Below are positions 55,495-62,911 of a stretch of 64,000 nt of DNA, one piece after another. Origin of the DNA: Erysipelothrix amsterdamensis (lineage in GTDB: Bacteria > Bacillota_I > Bacilli_A > Erysipelotrichales > Erysipelotrichaceae). Every line of letters begins with the position of its first letter. Position 1 is the first letter of the stretch. Below the pieces are notes generated by a model that was not told the DNA's origin, did no database searches, and saw only the letters and a list, made by a program, of their open reading frames with translations. The translations under genes were made by a program, and so were the position numbers. The DNA lies in assembly GCF_940143175.1 (NCBI RefSeq), contig NZ_OW659496.1:1612001-1676000 (forward strand), in the 5' to 3' direction.

Positions 55495-55907
55495 AATGTC
55501 TCCTCTTTTCTCGGTTTAATAAAAGGTGATTTATGTCAAATTCACCTTAAAATTGTGTCACTAAAAAGTACAGATAGAATCTCCACTTTCTCGTATCCTA
55601 CCATTATCAACAGACACTTATGTGATTAATATTTCACAAAGGGATTTAAAATCACACAAACAAGCGTCTTATAGCCACTGTCTAGTCATTAAATTGATTT
55701 TCGTTAGCATCGAGGTGAAACATTCGTGATAAACACTGAAAATACCTTTTTACCATCACTAATATGATGATAATTCAATCGTTTTTTGTATTTGTTCATT
55801 CAATAATGGGTGACAAAATGCTCTAAGTACTTCTATAGATTATATTTAGAACAATTGCTATGATTATATTAAAGAAATTCTCTTGGTCTAGGAGGTGATT
55901 GCCAGGT
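55495..55907. other. Intergenic region between divergent surface-protein genes
   Basis: About 410 bp of AT-rich DNA between the giant adhesin and the small 59-residue gene. It holds a leader hairpin candidate (55523-55548) and a TGTGA-N8-TCACA repeat (55621-55638). No gene and no clear -35/-10 pair are seen on either strand. Confidence 0.45.
55523..55548 (-). repeat. Inverted repeat in the giant adhesin leader
   Basis: Arms AAGGTGA / TCACCTT around a 12-base centre, about 30 bp upstream of the start codon. It could fold in the mRNA leader and sequester part of an AAGGTGA pseudo ribosome site. Confidence 0.4.
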
Positions 55908-56087
55908 ATGTACTTATGGAACTTAAATCTCAATGTTGCTTTTGAATTTGATTCGATAACTACCTTAGCTCCCTACGGTATTCCAAACATAAATCAATAT
56001 ATAGCAATTGGTCTTTTAGTATTAGGAATGCTTATCGTTTCCAATCAAAACCGTTTAAATAAATGTATAAAATCAAGAAAAAGATAG
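55908..56087 (+). CDS. Small membrane protein with a sorting-signal-like tail
   Basis: A 59-residue protein of unknown function with unusually good expression signals: AGGAGGTGAT (55890-55899) eight bases before the ATG, and a strong terminator overlapping its stop codon. The sequence has a polar N-terminus, then TLAPYGIPN, a single TM (QYIAIGLLVLGMLIVS) and a basic tail (NRLNKCIKSRKR). LAPYGI plus hydrophobic span plus basic tail resembles a degenerate LPXTG sorting signal (compare LPAAGI and LPTTGI in this window), but there is no signal peptide in front. It may be an independent small membrane protein or a relic promoted to a gene. Confidence 0.6.
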   Translation: MYLWNLNLNVAFEFDSITTLAPYGIPNINQYIAIGLLVLGMLIVSNQNRLNKCIKSRKR

Positions 56088-56109
56088 AATCATTGCGATC
56101 TATCTTTTT
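56078..56109. terminator. Bidirectional terminator after the small gene and the decayed surface gene
   Basis: Eleven-base stem AAAAAGATAGA / TCTATCTTTTT with a ten-base loop. It contains the small gene's TAG stop and also lies just past the end of the minus-strand relic. Confidence 0.85.
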
Positions 56110-56113
56110 TTAT

Positions 56114-56526
56114 CAGTTCTTAAATCTTTTTCTTACTAGAACAAGTCCAATAACTAAAGTAAAGCCACCATTTAGACGCGATCATAAATTTGAAAGCACC
56201 TCATCATCAATCGTAAGAGATACCGCAACTTCATGTGTAATTGTCGATATAGGATTAAGATTTCCTGAAGGATTTCTACTTTCCTTAAGTTTTCAAACGG
56301 TTTCCTCTAAATCATTGGTAACTTGCCCTAAATTCGGTTCATCTGGATTTTGGGGTTCCCTAGGTTTAACCGGTAGATCATAATGATTATCAGCAGGTTG
56401 ATTGGGTGATTTATCCTCCCAATGCGCATACAACGTGAGATCTTTCTCAATAGTATCTATATCAAAATTCCGCAATTCTAAGCGATATTTTGATGTTGAC
56501 CAACCCATAAAAATTGAATTATCTTT
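56114..56526 (-). pseudogene. Decayed C-terminus of an InlB-B-repeat surface protein
   Basis: Minus-strand remnant in one frame with two internal TGA stops. It begins in the second half of a Listeria-Bacteroides / InlB B-type repeat (IFMGWSTSKYR, then FDIDTIEKDLTLYAHWE), goes on to a proline-rich wall linker (PVKPREPQNPDEPNLG) and, after the stops, ends in a hydrophobic span and basic tail (GGFTLVIGLVLVRKRFKN, stop). No LPXTG is left. There is no start codon with a ribosome site and a stop lies just upstream, so the 5' part is gone. It is the rear end of a lost LPXTG protein. Confidence 0.75.
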
Positions 56527-56650
56527 TACACTCCTTTTTGTGAAACTTTATTAACATAATTTCTTAGATTCACATTGAAGCCAATTACTTTTAATATCTT
56601 GTGAATTTTTAAAGAATTGAGTTTTTATTTCTTTTGTTCGTTGTGTGAAA

Positions 56651-56680
56651 AAAAAAGACTGTTTAGCATCAGTCTTTTTT
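56651..56680 (-). terminator. Terminator of the nucleoside operon
   Basis: Eleven-base stem AAAAAAGACTG / CAGTCTTTTTT with an eight-base loop and a T run on the minus strand. Confidence 0.85.
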
Positions 56681-56707
56681 GAGAATCATTCTATTTTTAA
56701 AGATTTA

Positions 56708-57721
56708 TTATATGTATGAGTCAGCAATGATGGTATCAACAAACAGTTTCATGAAGGATCTTCCTTTGACGGACTGTGCAATACGTACATTTCGATGCTC
56801 TTTTAACGGGTTATGCATAATTTGTTTACCAAAGTAAGCTACGGTTGCACCTCGTGCCAATGTTCCTTCTACTTCAACATCCACATGAACTGGTTCAGAA
56901 AATGTACACAAGTGTGGGTGTGCAACCAATGCTAGCGTAATAATATCATCCATTGGGAATCCCGATAAATCAAAAAACTCACGCCATATATCTATATATA
57001 CAGGAAATTTATGCGTGATATACTCGATGACATCATTACTTTTACCGTATGTCTTAAGGTCGTATAAATCATCTCGGGAAAGCATAGAAGCTGCGAAATC
57101 ATTGTTCTCACAAATATCTAATGGAACCAAGATAATATCTTTAACATCAGAGTTAAAAACAATCTTAGCGGCTTCTGGATCTGCCCAAATATTGTATTCG
57201 GATAAAGGCGTAATGTTTCCAGCAATTTCAAAATTACCACCAAGTGCAATTACTTGTTTGATATCCGATGCAATATCAGGGCACTTCTGTATAGCCTCCC
57301 CGAGATTTGTCATTGGTCCTGTTGTTACAATTGTAATCTCATTGGGATTATTTTTTACCGTTTCGATGATGTAATCGACAGCATCAGTTGTTTCTGCTGC
57401 CTGCGAAGGCATTGACTGTGCTTCATTAAATCGATCCAAACGATCCCCTAGTTTACCACGAAGTAATTCATGGAAGTTTACAGGATCACCATGTTCAAGA
57501 GAAATAGGTTTCATCGGTTGTGCCTTGCCGGCATATACCGGTATGTGTCTATGTGTTAATGCAACTGTGTTGAGGGCAACCCAGGTAGCTTGCTCAATGT
57601 CACCACTTGCTCCACAAACGGTTGTTATTGCCTCAAGTGACGTATGGGGGTCTAAGATCCCAAAGATTACCGCTAAAATATCATCTCCAACGGAGTCTAT
57701 ATCTAAGATTACTCTATTCAT
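56708..57721 (-). CDS. Nucleoside hydrolase (inosine-uridine type), second copy
   Basis: A 337-residue ribonucleoside N-glycosidase that would split nucleosides to base and ribose. The Ca-binding N-terminus is LDIDSVGDD: the key aspartates are kept but the usual DPG is replaced by DSV. VTTGPMTNLGEA and YNIWADPEAA are conserved, and late VPLDICEN takes the place of the LDVT block of the other copy. The two nucleoside hydrolases of the operon differ clearly, so they may have different base preferences. The start is taken as ATG 57721 after AGGTG; ATG 57724 and GTG 57730 are also possible, all overlapping the YczE-like gene. Last gene of the operon. Confidence 0.86.
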   Translation of the reverse strand: MNRVILDIDSVGDDILAVIFGILDPHTSLEAITTVCGASGDIEQATWVALNTVALTHRHIPVYAGKAQPMKPISLEHGDPVNFHELLRGKLGDRLDRFNEAQSMPSQAAETTDAVDYIIETVKNNPNEITIVTTGPMTNLGEAIQKCPDIASDIKQVIALGGNFEIAGNITPLSEYNIWADPEAAKIVFNSDVKDIILVPLDICENNDFAASMLSRDDLYDLKTYGKSNDVIEYITHKFPVYIDIWREFFDLSGFPMDDIITLALVAHPHLCTFSEPVHVDVEVEGTLARGATVAYFGKQIMHNPLKEHRNVRIAQSVKGRSFMKLFVDTIIADSYI

Positions 57722-58346
57722 CATATTCACCTATTATCCTATCTACCATCTTATTGGTATGGGGTCTTAAGAATTGTACAATCGGGCCCGTCATAACAAC
57801 TGCCACGATGGTACCAACGCCTGCTGTCCCGCCCAAAAAATAACCTACAATAACCAAGGTTAAATCGCCAATAATGCGAACCATACGATAAGCGACACCA
57901 CTTTTATCCGAAATAATTTCGGAAATCAAATCAACTGCACCGACACCTAAATTAGCACGAATGTATATGGGGATTCCCGATGCCATAATCCCACATCCGA
58001 TAATCATCAACACCATCCGAATACCAACTGAAAAATCTGATGGTAAAATCCCCATTAAGATTGTGTTGGTAAAATCTGCTGTGTATCCGATTAAAAAAAT
58101 CGCTAAAAAAGATGAAATGTTAATAAACTTGCGATCAATGATGAAAACGATGGTTAGAATAACCAGATTCATCAAAGCGGATGCATCTCCATAACGGATC
58201 CCAAGTTGTTTGGCGAGACCCAGTTGAAAAACACTTGCTGGGTCAACACCTAATTGACTAAAAATAAAGATTCCGACACCGATTCCTGAAATCATTAATC
58301 CAATTGCCGCAATCAAGATACGTATCGGTAGTTTTTTATGTTTCAT
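57714..58346 (-). CDS. YczE/YitT-like integral membrane protein
   Basis: A 210-residue membrane protein with five to six TM segments, of the YczE/YyaS/YitT-type group (COG2364). Typical are the N-terminal LMISGIGVGIFIFSQLGVDP and the internal repeat-like GCGIMASGIPIYIRANLGVGAVD, both with the G-x-D-P/G-A-x-D loop of this group. Function is unknown. It is translationally coupled to the upstream nucleoside hydrolase (ATGA overlap) and overlaps the next hydrolase start, so it belongs to the salvage operon. Export or uptake of a base or ribose is possible but only inferred. Confidence 0.8.
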   Translation of the reverse strand: MKHKKLPIRILIAAIGLMISGIGVGIFIFSQLGVDPASVFQLGLAKQLGIRYGDASALMNLVILTIVFIIDRKFINISSFLAIFLIGYTADFTNTILMGILPSDFSVGIRMVLMIIGCGIMASGIPIYIRANLGVGAVDLISEIISDKSGVAYRMVRIIGDLTLVIVGYFLGGTAGVGTIVAVVMTGPIVQFLRPHTNKMVDRIIGEYDE

Positions 58347-59290
58347 AATCGACTCATTGCCTTAAAGAAGTTTTCAACGTAGACTTCTCGGTTGACACCC
58401 TTTAAGAATTTGACATTTTGGGGGCGTTTTACGCCAAAGATTTTTTCTTGATAGTTAATCGTATCCACTACAGTCATTCCGTAGGTTAGCGTTCCTTGTG
58501 TTTCAACATCTACATTGCATTGAATGGATTCAAACATTTCAGGGTGAACAAGTGCACCAATTACAGTCGGATCATGTAGTGTACAGCCCGGGAACCCTTC
58601 AACCTCATAATGATATTTACTGAAGTAATCAATTAACTCTGCAGCAAATATAGATCCTTTATTTCCTTGTTTTCTCAAAATTTCATTTTCTTCGCGTGTT
58701 ATGTAAGCTTTTTGAGTAACATCTAAACCCGCCATTAGAATCTCAATTTCACTGTTGAATACGACCTTTGCAGCTTCCGCATCAGCCCAGATATTATATT
58801 CGGCAGCTGGCGTATAGTTTCCAACCGTTCCACCACCCATCAACGCGATCAATTCTATCTTGTCCATTAAATCAGGTCTCATTCGTAAAACCAATGCGAT
58901 ATTCGTTAAAGGTCCTAGAGGTACCAATGTAATTGGCTCCTTGCTTGCTTCAAGAGTACGAATTATAAATGAAACAGCATCCTCTTTAATTGGATCAAAA
59001 CCACGTTCAGGAAGTTCGGGTCCTTCAAGTCCCGAATCCCCATGTACTAATTCACCACCAATTTCCAAATTACGTACAAGGGGTTGGCTCATACCGACCG
59101 CAACCGGAATCTCATGATGTCCTAATAAGGTTAGAATACGAAGTGTGTTTTCTGTAACCTTACTTAACGTTTGATTTCCTGCTACCGTAGTAATACCTAA
59201 TATATCTAGTTCAGGTGATGCAAGTGCCCACATAATGGCCATTGCATCATCGTGACCTGGATCACAGTCAATAATTATTTTGCGTTTCAT
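58343..59290 (-). CDS. Nucleoside hydrolase (inosine-uridine type), first copy
   Basis: A 315-residue nucleoside hydrolase with the canonical metal site IDCDPGHDDAMA at the N-terminus, VPLGPLTNIALVL, MGGGTVGNYTPAAEYNIWADAEAA and GLDVTQKA. It should hydrolyse purine and/or pyrimidine ribonucleosides in the cytoplasm. Start taken at 59290 (MKRKIIIDCD) after GGGAG with eight-base spacing; a longer in-frame start at 59308 is less well placed. It overlaps the end of the ABC permease gene by 23 bases, which ties hydrolysis to uptake. Confidence 0.92.
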   Translation of the reverse strand: MKRKIIIDCDPGHDDAMAIMWALASPELDILGITTVAGNQTLSKVTENTLRILTLLGHHEIPVAVGMSQPLVRNLEIGGELVHGDSGLEGPELPERGFDPIKEDAVSFIIRTLEASKEPITLVPLGPLTNIALVLRMRPDLMDKIELIALMGGGTVGNYTPAAEYNIWADAEAAKVVFNSEIEILMAGLDVTQKAYITREENEILRKQGNKGSIFAAELIDYFSKYHYEVEGFPGCTLHDPTVIGALVHPEMFESIQCNVDVETQGTLTYGMTVVDTINYQEKIFGVKRPQNVKFLKGVNREVYVENFFKAMSRL

Positions 59291-60236
59291 GCTTAATGCT
59301 CCCTTCAAGTGCTAATCTCATTTTTTTCTTTTCATTTTCGCGTTTAACACGAATACTAAATACTACCAGTCCAACAACAGACACAACATAAGGAATCATT
59401 TGAACCAATTCCGTCGGAATGGAGGTTAATTGTAAAGCGTAAGACCATGCTTCTGCGAAAGCAAAGAGAATTGCCGCTAAGCTTGCGCCAAGAGGTGTTG
59501 ATTTCCCCATTGCATCAGCTGCCATCGCAATAAATCCACGACCTGCTAGCATGTCTTTCGAAAACCAACTTACATAGCCCATTGACATGTAAGCACCGGC
59601 GATTCCACCTAAAATTCCACTAATGGCAAGTGCAATCATTTTTGTTTTAAAAACACTTTGACCTACAGACTCCAAAGATTGCGGTGCCTCTCCTGCTGCA
59701 CGTATTCGAAGTCCCATTGGTGTTTTATAAAGCAAAATCCATACTGCAATAATAGCAATCACCGCAATATACGCAACCACATTATGTCCCGAAAATATCG
59801 TATTCAATATAGGGATATCCTTAATGATGGGGATAGTTATATTTGGTAGTACCCCTGAATTTAAGGAGCTGGTTGTGCCCTTATCGCCTGTGATCGAATA
59901 CATAAAGAAGATGGTTCCACCGGAAGCCATGGCATTAAAAGTAATAAACGTCAATGCACTGTCCGTTTTGAGTTTCAGTGAAACATATCCAATAAATAGT
60001 GATGCTAAGATTCCCGTAATGACAGCAATCAGGAGACCAAACCAAGGTCCAAACCCAAATGCACTGGATAATACAGCGACAAGTGCAGATGTAAGCATTA
60101 CTCCTTCAAGTCCAATATTTGTAATTCCAGCATTTGAAGTGATAACCGCTCCCATAGTCGCAAGCAATAACGGAGTCGCAACACGAATAATGGTATCGTA
60201 AAATGAAGTGGTAAAGATCATTTGAATGTATTCCAT
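59268..60236 (-). CDS. Nucleoside ABC transporter permease, NupQ/YufQ-like
   Basis: A 322-residue inner-membrane permease of the BPD_transp_2 (RbsC/BmpC-like) family with about nine TM segments. ATMGAVITSNAGITNIGLEGVML is the family's N-terminal block and GEAPQSLESVGQS the coupling region contacting the ATPase. It is one half of a heterodimeric channel with the upstream permease gene. Together with the BMP lipoprotein and two-domain ATPase this is the NupNOPQ-type guanosine/nucleoside importer described in Bacillus and related bacteria. ATG follows AAGGAGG and touches the stop of the previous gene. Confidence 0.9.
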   Translation of the reverse strand: MEYIQMIFTTSFYDTIIRVATPLLLATMGAVITSNAGITNIGLEGVMLTSALVAVLSSAFGFGPWFGLLIAVITGILASLFIGYVSLKLKTDSALTFITFNAMASGGTIFFMYSITGDKGTTSSLNSGVLPNITIPIIKDIPILNTIFSGHNVVAYIAVIAIIAVWILLYKTPMGLRIRAAGEAPQSLESVGQSVFKTKMIALAISGILGGIAGAYMSMGYVSWFSKDMLAGRGFIAMAADAMGKSTPLGASLAAILFAFAEAWSYALQLTSIPTELVQMIPYVVSVVGLVVFSIRVKRENEKKKMRLALEGSIKHETQNNY

Positions 60237-61333
60237 TATGCAACCTCCTTATTTAATTCGCGTGTAGAAATATCAACGGTCATCTTATGACGCCATTTAG
60301 CAAGGAATGCGTTTGCGGCAATAAGGATGATTAAAATTCCTTCAATAATTGCGACAATTTCAGGTGCTACACCGGATTGACGATACATATAGTCAGCACC
60401 AATACGGATGTAGGAAACAAAGATTGCTGCTAGTGGAATGAATTTCGGATTGCCTTTAGCAATAATATTTAAAACAACACCATCGAAACCAAATCCAGGC
60501 AACGCCATCCATTGAAAACGCGTATACAAACCAAGCATTTCAACGCCACCACCAATACCTGCAACAAATCCTCCAACAAGTTGAGCTAACATGATAATTC
60601 GTGGTGTATTCATTCCTACACTTTTCGCAAATTCTTCATTATTACCAGTAACTGTAATTTTATAGCCCCATTTTGTTTTATTAATAAAGAAGTTAACCGC
60701 AATCACGAAGATTGCGACAATCACGATTCCTAGATGAAGGCGTGTGTTTTTTAAGAGTACGGGCAAACCGACGCCGTCACGGAATGGATAGGATGCTGCA
60801 TAGGCAGAATTAATATCTCGAATATAATGGTTGAAGAGATACGTTCCAAAATATAAAATAATCGTATTTAACATGATGGATACCACCAATTCACTGACAT
60901 TCCACTTAACTTTTAGATATCCTGGAATTGCGGTTATAATACTGCCGACCACCCCAGCACTTAATATTGCTACGATCGTTACAAAGATAGGATGACCACC
61001 CATAAATATTGCAATCGTTGCTGCAACCAAAGAACCAAAATAAAGTGCGCCTTCAGCTGCCAAGTTAAACTGATTTGCTCTAAACATAACACTCACTGCT
61101 AATCCTGCAAATGTAAGCGGAATTGCTTTTTCAATAACCGTACTAAAGCGACGTACAGATGTTAGTGGACCAATAATTAAATCAACAATTGCTTGCACCG
61201 GATGGGGTGTAAACATTGCTAGAATTCCAAACGAGACACCAAATGCAATAACAACAGCAATCAAAAGTCTTACAATTTCAAACTTATACAGAAATTTATC
61301 CATTTTTGTTCTTTTCATTTTAACTTTCTGCAT
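60236..61333 (-). CDS. Nucleoside ABC transporter permease, NupP/YufP-like
   Basis: A 365-residue permease with about ten TM segments, partner of the NupQ-like protein. Recognisable are ERKAIPLTFAGLAVSVMFRANQFNLAAEGALYFGS (written here with the first residues VIEKAIPLTF), the coupling loop TGNNEEFAKSVGMNT and LGLYTRFQWMALPGFGFDGV, which is typical of YufP-type permeases. The start at 61333 follows GGAGGG with eight-base spacing; a longer start at 61348 overlaps that ribosome site. It overlaps the ATPase gene by 14 bases. Confidence 0.9.
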   Translation of the reverse strand: MQKVKMKRTKMDKFLYKFEIVRLLIAVVIAFGVSFGILAMFTPHPVQAIVDLIIGPLTSVRRFSTVIEKAIPLTFAGLAVSVMFRANQFNLAAEGALYFGSLVAATIAIFMGGHPIFVTIVAILSAGVVGSIITAIPGYLKVKWNVSELVVSIMLNTIILYFGTYLFNHYIRDINSAYAASYPFRDGVGLPVLLKNTRLHLGIVIVAIFVIAVNFFINKTKWGYKITVTGNNEEFAKSVGMNTPRIIMLAQLVGGFVAGIGGGVEMLGLYTRFQWMALPGFGFDGVVLNIIAKGNPKFIPLAAIFVSYIRIGADYMYRQSGVAPEIVAIIEGILIILIAANAFLAKWRHKMTVDISTRELNKEVA

Positions 61334-62873
61334 AGTTTTTCCCTCCATGGTTTTGTTGTGTTTTTACCCCTAACATATAATAACCGAGTTCTTCTTCAGT
61401 TAGTGTTTTTGTATCCTCAAAATATGCATTGAGTTTTCCCGAATACATAACTGCGACACTATCACTCAGCTCTAATATTTCATTTAAATCCGCAGAGATA
61501 AGAATAATCGCTTTTCCTTGATCCCTTAATTCAATAATCTTACGACGTAAAAGTTCAGAGGCTCCCGCGTCAATTCCACGCGTTGGCTGGTTAGCAATAA
61601 TAACCTTGGATTCATTTAACAATTCACGTGCTGCTACAACTTTTTGCATATTTCCACCCGATAACATTAAAATTGAACGATTGATTGAGTCAGTGACAAT
61701 TTCAAACTCTTTAACCAATTTTTGAGCGTGATGGTTCATTTTATGACGATCAAGAATAATATTCCCTTTTTTGGTAAACGACTCAATTCGATTGGTAAAC
61801 ATATTATCTACAATCGACATGTGGGGTGCGGTTCCTGTCTTGAGACGGTCTTCTGAGATAATACTTAATCCACAATCGCGAATTGCTTTGGGTGTATAGT
61901 TTTCAGGTTCTTTACCATTAACTGTAAAGGAACCCTCTTGCATCGTTGTCATTCCACTCAAGATATCCGACAATTCAGATTGACCATTGCCTTCAACACC
62001 AGCAACTCCCAGAATTTGTCCGGCGTAAACATCCAGTGAGACATGATCCACAACGCGTTTCCCGATATCATTGATTGCAACTAAATTTCGTGCAGATAAA
62101 CAGACATCACCACGTTCCATTGGTTTTTTTTCAATTTTCAATACAACATCACGTCCAACCATATTTCTCGAAATATCTTCAACACTCGTATCACAGATAT
62201 TTTTTGATACAACTGTACGTCCGTGACGCATAATAGTTACACGATCACATAATTCTATAATTTCATTCAATTTATGCGAGATAAATACTATGGTGTGTCC
62301 TTGTTTTTTTAACATCTTTAATTGTTGGAATAACTCCGTTGTTTCCTGTGGGGTTAACACTGCAGTTGGTTCATCAAGAATTAAAATCTTGGCACCACGA
62401 ACCAACGCTTTTAGGATTTCTGTTTTTTGTTTAACACCCACGGATACATCCTGGACTTTTTTTGTAATATCGATATTAAACTGATATTTTTCGTTATATT
62501 CACGTGCAAGGCTAAGCATTTCTTTTTCATCGAGAAATAATTTTCCACGTGTTGGCTCATCGCCAAGGACAATATTTTCAGCAATCGTGAGTGATTCAAC
62601 CAACATAAAATGTTGGTGAACCATCCCGATCCCTAAATCGATTGCTTTCTTAGAGTTTTCAATCGTAACTGCTTCTCCATTAAGTGTTATCGTACCACTA
62701 TCTGGACGTTCCATCCCAAACAGAATCTTCATCAACGTTGATTTACCCGCGCCATTTTCTCCAATTAAGGCATGAATTTCGTTGGTCATCAATTTCAAAT
62801 TTACATCTTTATTTGCGACAACACCATTGGGGTAAACTTTCAATACATTCTCTACATTTAGTAATTCTTGCAT
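61320..62873 (-). CDS. Nucleoside ABC transporter ATPase, two-domain, NupO/YufO-like
   Basis: A 517-residue protein with two ABC ATPase domains in tandem. Domain 1 has Walker A GENGAGKST (38-46), Walker B ILILDEPTAVLTP and switch His in ISHKL. Domain 2 has a degenerate Walker A (GVEGNGQSEL), signature LSGGNMQKV and a Walker B variant IIANQPTRGID, the usual asymmetry of RbsA/YufO-type ATPases. It powers uptake through the two permeases. The start at 62873 follows GGAGG; the longer in-frame start overlaps the ribosome site. It lies 38 bp downstream of the lipoprotein gene. Confidence 0.92.
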   Translation of the reverse strand: MQELLNVENVLKVYPNGVVANKDVNLKLMTNEIHALIGENGAGKSTLMKILFGMERPDSGTITLNGEAVTIENSKKAIDLGIGMVHQHFMLVESLTIAENIVLGDEPTRGKLFLDEKEMLSLAREYNEKYQFNIDITKKVQDVSVGVKQKTEILKALVRGAKILILDEPTAVLTPQETTELFQQLKMLKKQGHTIVFISHKLNEIIELCDRVTIMRHGRTVVSKNICDTSVEDISRNMVGRDVVLKIEKKPMERGDVCLSARNLVAINDIGKRVVDHVSLDVYAGQILGVAGVEGNGQSELSDILSGMTTMQEGSFTVNGKEPENYTPKAIRDCGLSIISEDRLKTGTAPHMSIVDNMFTNRIESFTKKGNIILDRHKMNHHAQKLVKEFEIVTDSINRSILMLSGGNMQKVVAARELLNESKVIIANQPTRGIDAGASELLRRKIIELRDQGKAIILISADLNEILELSDSVAVMYSGKLNAYFEDTKTLTEEELGYYMLGVKTQQNHGGKNYAES

Positions 62874-62911
62874 AATAACCTCCATACCTAAGAATTGAGT
62901 TGCATCAATTC

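Noticed and set aside
55908-56087. The 59-residue protein as a type I toxin
   Set aside because: A small TM peptide with a strong ribosome site is suggestive, but no antisense RNA promoter or antitoxin-like partner could be identified.
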